Shown: positions 39,224 to 51,700 of the stretch, piece by piece
Layout of the letters: every line of letters begins with the position of its first letter
Position numbering within the stretch: the first letter of the stretch is position 1
Source of the DNA: Lethocerus indicus
Lineage: Eukaryota; Arthropoda; Insecta; Hemiptera; Belostomatidae
Assembly (NCBI GenBank): GCA_019843655.1
Contig: JACDQD010000003.1
Location: forward strand, 4,094,925 to 4,158,924
Length of the DNA: 64,000 nt
Reading direction: 5' to 3'
Position numbers and translations under genes: made by a program
The notes under the pieces: model-generated
The model's input: the letters and a program-made list of their open reading frames with translations, nothing else
Databases searched by the model: none
Told to the model about the DNA's origin: nothing

Positions 39224-42200
39224 CCCTTTTTTCTTACCCGAAGCCAGCCAGTGACAACTATTTTAAGGTTTTAGACAGCTTTGAAACGCCGGAGCCGTCA
39301 TGTTTAATATAAGGTTTTTTGCTAATTAGCCACTTTAACTAGCCGCCAAGTGCACGTTAAACTGAAGGACTATCGGTGAGCTACCGCGGTCACTAACAAT
39401 GCAGTAATAGCCATGTACAATTACAGTTTTTTTTAATGTTCTGATAAACACCGCACTCAGCATTTATAGTGCACTTAGTGAGCCTAAAAATAAACCACCA
39501 GGGATACATATATCAACCAACTATTTATTTAAAACAGAAAAACAGAGAGTTTTCGTAGAAAATATATGTACCTGCATGCATGCTTAATTAAGTCATTGGA
39601 TATTACCGGCGGAGTGCTACTGACCATGGCGAGAATCCGAAACCGGTTTAGAGACCAACCGAAAATTCTTTATACAATTTCAGGAGCAATGACATTAACC
39701 ACTTCATCTTACCCGAGTTATGTCTATTCAAATATGTATAAACACTATTCCTTATAAATTACTGGCGTTTATACTTAAGGTGACAATCAATCAATAAAAT
39801 AAGGCATTGGGAGGTTTATTTTCTAGAGGTGAGTATTTCTCAAACTCTAAAACGCGATGGAATCGAAGACTGGGATCGAAATTCAAATTGTTGGCGGTAG
39901 AATTCTGATCGGTGTTTCATCCATTATTCAACTGTCGTCCGTCTTTTCAGGTGATAGTGTTAGAATTCAAAACAGGAGACAGATTTAAAATTAAAATACC
40001 ATCGGAATTATATTTTCTTTGCGATTCATCGATATTACCAGTTTTCATGTTGTTAGGGGGGTGACAATAAAGTTCGACTATAATCTTATTCGGTTTGAAT
40101 TCTGGTAAACCACGAACGCTAACACGGTTGTTAATTTTCTGCTGTTGATGGTTATCGCGAACAGCGTAACATTATGACACAGTAACTCCTGTAATTTACA
40201 GCCGAATATGATGGCAATGCAATATACGACGGGCAAAGCCATAATCGCTCGGTTAAAAAAGACGGCAACATCGCTTTTTATTATTATCATTATCAAAGAG
40301 AAATGTAAACGTCATTCCTTGTCATATTTGCAGCCTCCGTTATTCGGTTTAAATGCAAAAGAGGGTTTTGAGCGTCAGTAGCAATTTCCCAATGTATAGT
40401 GCAGGATGCTTTCATTGGCGCCCCCGTTGTGTTACTACGTCGATGACGAGACTGGGGATCGGTCCCAGATCGGGGAAAAGAGGCGAGAGGTGGTATTAAA
40501 ATAATTAATACGCCATTACGGAGGAAAGTACTGCGGCCTGTTGACTATTTCAAAATTTAAATACAGTTTAAAAACTTTTAGATTGAACGCCAAAAGAAGA
40601 AATCATTGAATCACACCTGTCTCGTCAGTGATGAGTCGGTTAGGCTGTCCGCACTGCCTACTGCCTAGGAATGTTGCTCAAGACTCTGACCGGCCGAAAA
40701 CTGTCTAGAAATGTAACAAATCAGCGATTGGAGACAGAGGCTCGCGAGCATACTTTTATTATGTATTTAAATCAATCATTATGCAAATCATTATAGCGCC
40801 AAATCAGTTTAAGATTATTCTGGCAAGGTGTCAGATAGGTTAGAACTGCGGTGGGACCGCAAAACTGCAACTATTCAAATGTATAGTTGATAGCGCCTAT
40901 TGTCATAGGGCGGGCGTAACAGGATTGTAAATCGGTTAAGGTAAGGGTCACTGTAACAACCTAGACCCGAGAACCGAACCGCTGTGCAGGCAGGCCAGTT
41001 CAGCGGAAGTTCGAATCAACCCAGCCCATTCAATATTTAACTATGGGAAATAGCTCCCAATAAAGACATCCATCATTTTCATAACCGGCTGACATTTATT
41101 CATTCCAACATCTATTAATTTTTTTTTTGCAAGCTCTTATATTTTCAACCGCGTGTGTTGTTTGTCCCCTCGGGACACTCGATATTGGACGAAGATGGAC
41201 GAAAAACCAACGGGTCTTGCTCGATGTCGTTCACTAGTTTGGTCTTTCTCCTCATAATTCAGTAGTATTAGCTTCGGTAGTATTTAGTAGTATTATGGAA
41301 TCACTTTGGGAATTTAACTGGGCCTAGTCGGACCATCGGCTGTGGGGAAAACACAGAAAGCAATCGTCGCAACTTACGTATGTAACCGCACAATTCGTTG
41401 CAATTTGAAAGTCCCGTTCGTTCGCAAACCGGCGGCTTCCAGATAATAAATCCTTTCCGTTCCGAACTATCCCACAATTCCGTTACGTCAGTTGGACGGC
41501 TTTCCTCGCGTCACCTTCCGGAAAATCCCGAGAGTCGCCTTAAGAGGAAACGGCGACCGCAGGAGTGCCATCAATCGGTGGACTAGCAATCAAAATTACA
41601 TTCCAGTCCTCAAAAGCGTACAGTCCCTAATTATAATGAAAATATTGTAGTCGCGATTTGAAATAAAATTTAGTAAAACCTTTGTCATACTGGTCATATT
41701 TGACCAAACCGGTGTTTTTAGATGTCCATAACGCAGCGTGTAGTCATCAGACATCCAATTAGTTTCAATGGGATTCCAACTAATTCGAGGAAAACCGAAC
41801 GGTCTGTACCGACCGTCATCAGAATATCTTAACATTAATGCTGTTCGACTCAGGGGGTAACACTTTGAATATAAATCCAATCAAATTGGGCAAACTGTAG
41901 ACACTTCGTTGTAATTACAGTAAAGTAAAAGCGTAAGTAATTGTAGTCAGTCGGTCTCGCTTGACTATATATAGATAGCGTCACGGTCCCTGTGGTTCAG
42001 TTACCGCTGGACCGAAACATTCGAATCGTCGTTGTAGTCAATATTATTGCTTCATTATCCAGTTTGCAATTCTCGCCATTTCCGTCCAACCTGATCGGAT
42101 TAGTGGATCCGAGGGTTAGATCTGGTGCGCCTGAACCGAATGGATCCTTCGATAAAAACCATAAGAACAGTTGGACCACCGACACCGAGTCTTAAAAGTA

Positions 42201-45200
42201 AAAGTGCCTACTGCTAGCACGTCCCAATATCTCTCCCCAACTAGCGCGACATACAACTTAATTTTCTCTGCGTGCCCCTTGAAGGCCCCAAATAAAAATT
42301 GCGCCGCCCGCTTTCATTTCTCTGTCAACCAAAACAATGTCCTATTGGCCTCCATTGTTCTGTCGGTTCATTAATATTCTGTTTGTTTTACAGACTAATG
42401 ATATATCCGCCGTCAATACCCACACAGGACGTTATTTTTATAAAGCTTCCTGTTAGTAAAATAACTACTACTCGTAGTTCAAGCTGATAACCACGAATAA
42501 TACTTTTCCCTATCTAATTCCCTTATTCCCTATCTTATTCCTAAAATAAGATGAAACAACATCACAGGGATTATTTCTAAATAAAACGGATTACAACAAA
42601 AATAAAACGGGACTTCCAAAGAAGATAACAATAATTGTTTTTTTAACCTAATGAATTGTTTTAAAACGAGTTTTCATTGAAGGTATGAAAGAGTAAATAA
42701 ATGTTTGCGTTAAAAAAGTATTATTTATATTATTTACTAACAACGCTATTTTTACATAGATTTACAGAGAAAAATTAAGATCTATGTTTTTGGCATAAGA
42801 ACAAATTAAAATTGGATCAAGTATAATTAGAATAATATCAGGGGAGTTTCGAACTCTACTAACCTAGTTAGCTCTTTAAAAAAACTAGATCGAGTAAACA
42901 GTTAAAATAATTGTTTGATAGGGAAGTATAACTGGGTAATACATTCATGAATTTCTAATACTGAAAGATCCTTAAATCCACTGTCAGATAAACCCAACTC
43001 ATACCGAACATTACAGAAACTGTTTCAATATTCAGTTCATATGTAACCATACCTGTATTGAATTGGAGCAATAATTAGCTTTACTCCAAAGAACGCCACG
43101 CCGACTATGAATAGACCGACCTTTCGTGCGTAGCTAATTAGACGCTTAATCATTTTGTTATTTGTTGACAGCCTTGAGATGGGATTAAAGGCACCAATGT
43201 CATGTAGGATTATGAACATGAATACAATTATATACAATAATGCGAATGTAATATTATGTTAGTTCTCATTCATTTTATGATTTTATTTATATAGAAGGTA
43301 AAAATACCAATAAAATATCCATCGATTATTCTGTTTGTCGGTAATAGTGCAATGATTTTGTGCTATTACTTTTCCTTTTCACTAGTGACATCCCTTCCTT
43401 TCCTTTTTAGCGGTAACAAAACCATATTATAAGTATGCATATATGTTTATAGAAAATCATACTCAAATTCTGTTAAGAAGTTACAAACCTATTGTGGGTC
43501 TTACCAGGGAAATACAAAAAAGGAGAATCACAAATACACAAACATTTTTCTGAAATAATACCGAGATTTGGTTTTTCCTCCTTTATGGAGGAACATAAAC
43601 ATAAAACACACTACATCAACAGTTGACTGTACAAGGAAAAAACAAAGGGTTTTTTATCGAATGAAATTGTTTGATTTTTATGCACCTCATATTTGTAAAT
43701 GTAACGCGTTAGATTTTGTGTTGTTGAGTAGTGTTGTTTTTGTAAATTTTAAATATTGTGGTTCAGTACAATTTAATTATACATTAACGTATATAAAATA
43801 TATTAAAGATTTAAAATATTTCACATTTACAGGTTTAGAGACACACCACTAGGATTCTAGAAAAAAGACAAAGGTCACTCGTGCGTAATTTGATTCAAAT
43901 AGTCACGGAAGAGAGTATAGAAACACTGAAGAAAAAAACGAACAATTATTAAGGAATAATAACTGAACAACTGAGGGGTCTCAGTTGAACAGCTCGATCG
44001 GACTACCGAAGATGGAGAAAGACCGACAACAAGGAAGAATCACAAGAATCAGCGGTATTTCCGAGGTCTAGGAAAATGGCCAAACAGGCGGCCCAAAAGG
44101 ATTTCGGACGGATTAAAAAGCATCTTTGTCAATACGCGAAACGTTTCTTCACAACACAACACTGTACGCCTCTTTGCCGAGCCGATAAACAAAAGATATT
44201 CCAAATAGTTGTACGAGTTCTCGGGATTTTACAGTTGTAGAAAAATTCGCGTGTTATTGGCGTGCTTACGGCGAATCGGAGGGACAAATTTTCACCACTT
44301 AGGCGGTAATTTACCTGATTCATTTCTGTCGGACGTCATCTCTTTCTGACAATTATTTGGCAGTGGTAGTAGATAGCGTTGAATATAACTAGAATCACTC
44401 GCGGTTATAAATATTAATAGCTAGGCTGGGCACGATTCGGCGGATTCATCGACCGCATTCAAGAGCGCGGTGTAAACTGTGCTCCTGTACATATCTTCTC
44501 GAACAAAAAACTAAATTAAATAGTTAAAGTGATAAGCTATTACAAAAAAACCGGCTATGTAGGGATAAGAAGGAGGGTAGACAGAGCCAGCAGAGCGACT
44601 GTGAGCTGACTGAATCTGTAGGACAGTTGGTGGTGGGACGAGGACTAATGCGTCCAAACATGCGCAATGACTGCCCCCGCGCACAAATACCCGCCGAATA
44701 AAGCCGTGAATTAGTAACTGAGAAGGCCAGTTTTCATTTTGTACGGAGATCCTACAGGCTGCTTATTTTGGGACACATTCTGCTGGCTTCCCTTCGTTTT
44801 CAGACCAGGCCTAGAGGCGTTCATTAGTTGGCTCGCCGCCAGCAATGCTCGTACTAATTTAAATTTTATATTAGCGCGGCTTATTTATTTAAGGATGGAT
44901 TGAACTGTAGTATTCTGAAAACATTCCCGCTGTTGTCTCCGTAGTATTTTAATAGCGGACAGTGATACCTGGCTCAATTCTCTAGTCAATGTATAACTGA
45001 TCTAGAGTATACGATAACCCGATTTCAAATATAAATTTTAGGACTAAGCACTCGAGTCGTAATTGAAAAAAAAATAGTTTACGCTTCAATATTTATCTCC
45101 TCAATCAATTAAACGAGGCACTCGTTTATATAACCCTTACAATAATTATTATTGTCCAGTCGAGAAACCTGGGAAGAGAAACCGAGTTCCTATATGGCGT

Positions 45201-45769
45201 TTATTTATTTCCTCGAATATCGGACGAATATCGATCCTCGCCCATATATTCGAGTAATCATTTTTAAAGAGATACGCAAATTTGATATTTGTAATAACAA
45301 AAAATTTCCCATTTTCTATACGCTAGAATTTGAGTTATAAAATGAACACACGGCCGGCAATTGTGGTGTGAAATTAGCTTCGAATTTCTACCTTCGTACT
45401 AACAGAACCCAACTAATGATTTATACTTTTACTGTTTTTAGGGCATCCTCACTGCACTGTCACTTTCACATGTACTGTCAATGTGTACTGACTGAAAGTG
45501 ACAGTGCAGTGAGGATGCCCAAAAAACATCCGAAGTGCTAACAGTGACTAACACCGCTACTGAAGATGGCGAGCGGCCGAAACCGGTCTAGCAAAAGACC
45601 TAACCAGCGAGAGGAGACAGAAACATCACGAACCTACAGTATTCCAACCCCTCGCAGACCACAAAACAGGTATATCGAAATAAATGTACTTACCATGATG
45701 GAGGTGATTGTTGTGCAGTGGGTGCTGGCTAATGAGAATTGAGTTCTTGTTAATGTAACGGTGGCCCAT
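32216..45769 (-). CDS. DUF229 family type II membrane protein (alkaline-phosphatase-like fold)
   Basis: Exons, 5' to 3' on the minus strand: 45694-45769, 35119-35277, 33824-34169 and 32216-33728. Phases agree (1, 1, 2), giving 697 aa, normal for the family. Exon 1 is a short histidine/asparagine-rich cytoplasmic tail from ATG 45769 (MGHRYINKNSILISQHPLHN). Exon 2 holds the only membrane helix (LVAGIGFIGFLSVFYFLG), which acts as signal anchor. The lumenal part has the family hallmarks GYLVWNPSCRIPD, VMLVGIDSISRLN (nucleophile-loop position), NGWIEYKGYNKM, CYAEDEPTIGTF and LSDHGMRFG (metal-binding DH), and many cysteines. The reaction is unknown for this family; a sulfatase/phosphodiesterase-like fold is inferred. 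The acceptor of exon 3 (34170) has a weak pyrimidine tract and is the least certain junction. The large last exon is GC- and CpG-rich. The 10.4-kb first intron contains a tandem-repeat element. Confidence 0.9.
35298..35340 (-). repeat. Composite-repeat tail, minus strand
   Basis: The reverse complement contains TTCGAACCCCTCGCAGACTA, matching the tail seen at 45642 and 24232. It lies just outside the left end of the 35.4-36.6 kb foldback element. Confidence 0.6.
35416..36639. mobile_element. Foldback-like element: long inverted ends around a 70-bp array
   Basis: The left arm (35416 to about 35566) and right arm (about 36477-36639) are imperfect inverted copies of each other. They share GATTATCGGTCAAATATATA at the outer ends and GATTACTAAAAATAAA at the inner ends. 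Between them lies the 70-bp tandem array. No target-site duplication was evident and there is no open frame, so it is non-autonomous. It lies in the first intron of the DUF229 gene. Confidence 0.75.
35567..36476 (+). repeat. Tandem array of a 70-bp unit (about 13 copies)
   Basis: Units repeat exactly every 70 bp from 35631 to 36191, then become irregular. Each carries CACCCTCAGGGGGCGCTAG, then TTTATCGGTGAAAGTGTAC (or TTTCACGGTGAAAGTGTAC) and ACTTTAGTTAAGTACATTG. Two units have four rather than five or more G's. At 36432-36470 the orientation flips into a partial reversed unit. Confidence 0.95.
36718..36798. repeat. (AC)n-(TA)n compound microsatellite
   Basis: About 28 bp of AC/GC repeat followed by about 52 bp of TA repeat. 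Confidence 0.95.
36810..37375 (+). repeat. Degenerate composite-repeat module
   Basis: 36818-36865 contains CAACCACCACAGTATAAGTG then GACAATGCAGTGAGGATGCCC, the reverse complement of the sequence at 55081-55125. Around 37335-37370 a decayed copy of the hammerhead-like module (GAGACCGGTCTAAAGGAAAC) is followed by CCAGCGAGCGA. Similarity is partial between these blocks. Confidence 0.55.
39168..39222. repeat. (TA)n microsatellite
   Basis: Pure TA run of about 55 bp. Confidence 0.95.
39616..39651 (+). repeat. Hammerhead-like module, diverged copy
   Basis: GCTA, CTGACCA, GGC-loop, then CCGAAACCGGTTTAG. It keeps the GCTA/TAG arms and GAAACCGGT but has CTGACCA in place of the CUGANGA core, so it would not be an active ribozyme. 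Confidence 0.6.
45441..45520. repeat. 28-bp perfect inverted repeat (hairpin)
   Basis: Arms 45441-45468 and 45493-45520 are exact reverse complements, beginning GGGCATCCTCACTGCACTGT, around a 24-nt loop. It opens a compact copy of the composite repeat ending near 45680, about 13 bp from the splice donor of DUF229 exon 1. Confidence 0.95.
45556..45592 (+). ncRNA. Candidate hammerhead-like ribozyme motif (best copy)
   Basis: In order: stem I arm GCTA (45556-45559), core CTGAAGA (45560-45566), stem II GGC/GCC (45568-45570 and 45576-45578), GAAA (45579-45582), self-complementary CCGGT with the preceding A, C at the cleavage position (45588), and stem I arm TAGC (45589-45592), which pairs with GCTA. 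This is the connectivity of a minimal type I hammerhead. Stem III has no loop, so cleavage would need a dimer or the motif may be a relic. Confidence 0.45.
45642..45680 (+). repeat. Composite-repeat 3' tail
   Basis: TATTCCAACCCCTCGCAGAC followed by CACAAAACAGGTAT. It closes the compact repeat that begins with the hairpin at 45441. Confidence 0.75.
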
Positions 45770-48700
45770 GATGGGTTGTCGACACCAAAAGTTCTCCCAT
45801 TATTCCGCGTTCACGCCATTTCACCTAAATTTCATTGTTCTATATAAATATATTGGAACGTACACAATTGAAAATACTTAAAACTATCGGTGGTTTAAAA
45901 AAAAACGGTCACAATGTTCAACAAAATGGATGGATGGAAATTTATGTTCACATAGAGAGCGATCAGCAAAATCACTCCGTTCAGCCTGCTAGAGTTGTGC
46001 ATAAAGTCAATCTGGTTAATATTTGATGGGATCATCTATGAACTGGGGGAGGGAGCGATAATGCCCCCCCCCGTACTGCCGTCACTTGAGACTCTGTTCA
46101 CGGCGGTAAGAAGAGAACGCTATAGGTTCATACCCTTTAAAACAAAAAATATGGTCATGTTGGAAAATATAATTGCCATATGGGGGTTACGGGAACAAAA
46201 AGCTAAATAATCCCAATAAATATCAAGACGGGAACTCATTCCAGAGGTGGTTAAGACGGTGGTCGTCGCGACGAACGACGACAGCGATCCGACAATGAGC
46301 TGCCGATGGGGCGGCCTCAGCACATTTAATGAGGCCTGAGTTAATTCGGTGTTCCAGTAAATTTGCTGACAGGATGCTTTATTCGTTGCCGACGTACACC
46401 CTTCAAACCTACTAACCGAATCCTATTAGTGCAACATATTTGTGTGTGCGTATAGGTTATAGGGGTATGAGTGAGGGATTGGAATATCATCGAATGTATA
46501 ACTTTTTGCCTCGTTTCCCTTCTTTGATGTTACACTAGACATTGTTATTAGTAACGTAAAAATGATGCAGTAAAAATTCCGTCTCTCTTGCCTTTACACT
46601 GTAATTTTCCCATACCGATACACTAATGTTAGTCCAGACGACTACTGTTGTCGCTTCAATTGAATGATGACAGCTCTTATGACCTTCAATAGATGTTTTT
46701 TTACAGCAACACCATGAATTCTTGCCTTAAGAAATAGTGGTGTGCAGGGAGAGGCTGGTTTTATTCGGATTTGCGGGGAGGAACCCTCGCACTGAAGAAA
46801 TGTTGACATTATCTCATTTAATTATTAACGCGGTCTGATGTCTTTTAAATCTGGCATTTCAGTCGGGGCTAATTTAAAGTGCGTGAGAGGATGGCTGTGG
46901 CGAAGTGCAGAGTGCCTACTTGACTGCAAGTGGACTAGTGGAATGAACAGCACAGCGGGCGAGTGAGAAACAAGCTTTTTCTGGCTTGTTGGCAAACTTC
47001 AAAGTGTTTGCCGCTAATTAATCGATCGGCCTCCTCCACAACAAGAGCATTCCACAACACAAAGGGATAAAAAGGTACCGACTTCTGGAAAAATATACTT
47101 TTCGGGGTTTTCTACTCTCTCATCTCTGTATATTCGAGCGTAATTCGCGCAGTTATTTCTACTCGCCTATTTGTTTCCTAACCTAGATTGTCAGTACACA
47201 GGCAATGCTCGCAGAACTGTTTCCAAATGAAATTTCCAATACTTCCAAATATAGTAGACTGCCCAAATATAGTAATATTTGTGTTCGGATTAGAGAAAGT
47301 TATAACTATCCGAATTTATTGCAACAACATTTATTGAAACTCATTTAGGTTTGTCAATAACCTAACGCCCTGATCATATCGTACTGTGCTGCAGTTCCAG
47401 TTTATACAAGCTGAAATTATATGGATAGCGTGGATTCCGAATTTCATTTTTTTATGTAGGTGCATATTACTTAAAAATGGAGTGGAATTCCGTGTAGGAG
47501 CTAGTATCCGGGTCTGGTCTCATGCAGCAAAAGTGTGTTCAAGGAGAAACGCTCAGTTTCAAAGAACAGCCAACGCCACCTTTTAAGAGGAATTGTGTCT
47601 GTGAAATAATGTAAAAACGTGCCGAATTTCATACGATACGAGATAATAAGATAGGAGAACATGGCAGGGGCAAACAGCGTATGCAGGGTTTACGACCCTC
47701 ACGCAATAAAAGCGGGACATCAGGAGCGCTCATTACGAGCTTTAAGAGCGCTCATTACCGGCTTTAAGAGGCACGATGAAACTATCTGAGGTAAGAGCAG
47801 CCCTCAAATGGACGGGTTTGAATTGGCCGCGGGCCCGTATTTCTTCGGGGGTATCAAACAGAAATCCAGAACGTTCTTTTGAAATCGCTACGGTGGGTTT
47901 TTCTCAATAAAGTGCAGACATAACACTGTAATCGCAACAATAGTACATTCTACTATGTTATGGTCGTACAGAAAGCGGTCTGGCTGCAGTTGGTGGTTAA
48001 TAGGGCCAAATGAGAGTCAGAAAATCGAAGAAGTGAAGATATTAAAACAAAACGAAGTACATTTGCATTTAGACCTCAATAGGTTTTATGTTGGGCTTAT
48101 CGGCACGCGTGAATGAGATACTGGCACGAAATTTAAAAGCATTCATGCAAAGTACCCAATGACATTTTAATCAATATTAAACTTTACTCGGCAGACAGTC
48201 CATTAACATTAAATGAATTGTTCCAATTTTAAGATCAAGAATCTGACAGTGTTGTAATAAATTTACTTATCGGATTACTAAAATATTCAATTCGACAAAT
48301 CAAAACGGACATCATACGATACGATGGGCGCTATTGCGCAAACCTCACATACTAGGTCGTTTAACTAACTCCCGACTTTATTAATATATAATTTGTTGCA
48401 AAATTACAGATCACGCCGGGTATCAATATGGAATAGCCTCGAATAAGTCTGGTGCATGGCGCGCCTCCTTTGCTTATTAAAATGCAAGATTAAAATGCAA
48501 ATTCGACGCGTGCATAAAGCGGGGGAAAATCGGGACAGATTTCATTATTTCTACTGAAAGGAGGTAATCGATTGGAGGAAAATATATTCGCTAGAACAAA
48601 GCCCGTAATCCACCATGACACTGGGCAGAAGGGCCACATATGGGGATGGAACGCCCGCGAAAAGCGGGTGTGTTCCTTTACAATTAATCCTTTACAATTT

Positions 48701-51700
48701 AAGGGTAATTGACTAAGATATGAACCTGTATATACACGTACATATATATGTATATATCGTCGGAATAAAATATTATATTGTGAATGGGATTCGGCGTAAA
48801 TTTTAATAGTACGGCAGCATATGGTATCGTGAAGAATGGCATGATGGAAAATAAATAAAACTAAATTCTTTCCCAGTAATCTCCCTATCATTACCTAGCC
48901 AAATAATATAGAAATTTAAATGGAAAATGAAATATTATGATGTTGATGTGTTGTAATTTCGATAATCGACTACTTATTTTTTTGTAATGACGTTGACGTC
49001 AACGTCAACTTGAGTTGGAAAGTTATTCTTTGAACGCGTTTTAAAGGATTTGTTATTTTAATGGCAGTCATCGTACATCATAATTTTATATTTTCTCTTA
49101 CATTAAAACAAAGTTATCTGGAATTAATTTAATTTATTAATCTCTCAGTAAAAGAGTGGTAAATCCGTACCAATCAACATCATATAAACTGCATCAATCT
49201 GAATGAAAAAAATATTCTGCTGGTTTATATTAATGGCTAGGATGATTAGGATGGCAACACTGTGAAGTGACACAGCAGATTTAAGAACGGCCTTGTTAAT
49301 TAGTTAATGGTTGAAAAAATATTTATTTCAATTACGCCGATCTCTTGTCACATTTCAAATGAGCTTCAATGACTTGAAGTGTTTTAGTTGCGAAATCAAC
49401 TTGAAAAGCGTTGAACTGTAGCGATCTATGAACCTATCTTCCATTGTTGAAACTATAAACTTATTGGACTCCATAAAACGTGTTGAGTTTTGAATTAAGT
49501 CCGGGTTTGGAGGACAGAAAACTTTGTTGTGCGAGGTTCGATCACAAATTACAGTAATGGAGAGAGCGCGTGTCGCACCAGATGAATCGCCCAATTTATG
49601 AACCAGACACGCAAATCTTCCGCTCACTGACACTAATTTTTAAATTTGTTAACACAAAACCCAACTGAGCCTAATGACCTAATTGGATTGAGTCGAAGTT
49701 GTAACCGACATTTCGAACAGACGGAAACTGAAACAGGGACTGGTGGAAGTCTCTCGTGCCGGTCTAACTACACCGCTATTAGTCTGTAATTATTATTTTA
49801 TAGCTCTAGAACAATGGTCGGCAACCTATGACCCGCCGGCCACCTAGTGACCCACTGGGGATATTTCAGTGACCCAGTAAACAATTCATAATTTATTCAT
49901 TCTTAATTTACCCTTGGGGACGGAGCGGCCGTGGGCGAGAGGTTTTTTGCGTCGAACTGAAAACTAAAACGTATCTTGTCCTAACCCGATCTTTGCGTCT
50001 ATACGCAACGATTTCATATACCGCAATTTTGGGATTTTTCATTTAATTTGCAATATATTTCCTATTAGTTAGAATAGTCCCAGGTACGTGGCATTCCAAG
50101 TTAATAACGCATCGACCAAGGAAGTACGTGTAAAATAATGGTAGGTGAAAATACAGCATCCTGCAGCTTCAGGGTTTGATTGTAATAGGTTTCGGTGATG
50201 CTGTAAAACTAATCTTGTACTTATGGTGAGTTATAATGTTTCTGTATTCTGTGTAATGAGATAATATGCAATCTAATATAGATGCGATGTGACCCACCGG
50301 CGAAGAGTTTTGTGAAAAAATTGAATAGTAACCTACTTGTAAAAAACTTTTCAGACCAATGCTCCGGGGTCCTTTTGTTCGTTTACACTGTTACTTTTCC
50401 GCGGCTGGCTTAAGGGGAATGATCTCATATAGAATCGCCGCGACGTCGATACTCTCTCGTGTGGCGTCATCCAAGTTGTCAATTAGCCGTCTGTTTGGCA
50501 TTGACGAATGGGCGCGTGAATTTCGTCAGGGCCGACGTAACCGATAATGCTAATGTTGTTAGCGCCAACTATCTGTACTGGTTATTAGTAGGATTTTGTA
50601 TAGTTGACGAAGGCCACAAGGTCAAGTAAATGAACCGGCCGAGTATGAATCGGGTGGGAGGCCGCACTCGAATCAGAAACAGACTCGAGGGGACTCAACA
50701 AACCTGAAGGTCAACAGCCACAATTATTAGTCTACATCTGTGTACTGAAACATGACTGTCCCACGCGGTGTGTTTGTAGTAGGGAAATACTATGAAGGAA
50801 GACATAAAAATCGATCCTCCCAGTCTGTATAATGATCTAGTACGCAGTTGGACGGGGATAATCTAAATATTTGATATGCCTAACGCTAATCCTATAACGC
50901 AATAATTCCTGTTTCTCCGATAATCGTAGTACAAAAACAAATTATTATCTATAGCAATGTTCGAGTTAATCGGTATTTTGTTCTTCGAATTAACGAATAA
51001 ATATGAACTGGAGCCTATGCCGGCAAACTAAAATCGGGACCTCCCAATAAATATCCTCGGCGTAACAATGTTTTCACAAACTTGTTGTTGGGCATTGAAG
51101 TTTAATAATCGGAGGTAGTATTTGGTACAGTAAGGTTCATGGGAAAAGGCTTTCAGGAAGTTCTTCTTCTAAATTATCATTGATTATTATACCTTCGGGT
51201 AATTGCATGTTGTTAAAAATAAAAAGTAAACTTCGATCTGATTAGCACCATATATATTAAGTTCGAGGAAGGCAATGTTCGCAAAACCGCCCAAGGCCTT
51301 TCCGGGGATTCATTTAGTTATTTTATAAACTTGTATTTTTCTAAACAAACTTTTAAATTTATTTCTTTTTTTAGGCTGGCGTAATTAAATCTTCCGTATT
51401 AATAGTAACTACGCGGCATACTGTTTGTTCCAATTTGTGGCCTCCAGCCTATTATCATATCGGGTTATGTTCAGTGTCACTCCAATGTACCGCAAAGAGA
51501 TGAAATCAACGAAGGTCCAGGATGAATAGCGAGGAATTCTTTAGGCATGGGCTGTGAACGTCGGAATCTGAAGATCAGATCGCTCAGGACCCGGATTGGT
51601 TATTCTTGAGTTGGACACGATCGTGTGTGTTCTTTTTCAGAAGGTTAAGGAAAAAATACAGATAAAATCGTGCATAGGCCTGAAAACAAGTTTTGTTATT

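Larger units (their letters stand above)
37376..45440. other. Bulk of DUF229 intron 1: no gene recognised
   Basis: About 8 kb of moderately GC-rich, CpG-containing sequence with only short open frames that lack domain, splice or codon signal. It holds repeat relics at 38825-38865, 39616-39651 and about 40640-40760, and a (TA)n tract at 39168-39222. A TATATATAG box at 41966 lies 33 bp before an initiator-like TCAGTT. Confidence 0.5.

Noticed and set aside
41000..41030. GTTCGAATC string like a tRNA T-arm
   Set aside because: No matching acceptor, D or anticodon arms around it; no tRNA gene recognised anywhere in the window.
43037..43237. Short hydrophobic minus-strand frame ending at a possible donor
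   Set aside because: It could be a membrane-anchor exon, but its phase does not fit DUF229 exon 2 and I found no partner exon. The exon at 45694-45769 fits in phase and supplies a start.
46120..46323. Hydrophobic minus-strand frame, possible membrane exon of the EB/LDLa gene
   Set aside because: Its possible acceptor gives phase 2 while the EB/LDLa exon leaves in phase 1; no family resemblance.
49812..50300. Possible hAT-type miniature element (AATGGTCGGCAACCTATGAC and a later GTGACCCACCGGCG)
   Set aside because: Resembles the ends of some animal hAT repeats, but I could not show inverted ends or an 8-bp duplication.
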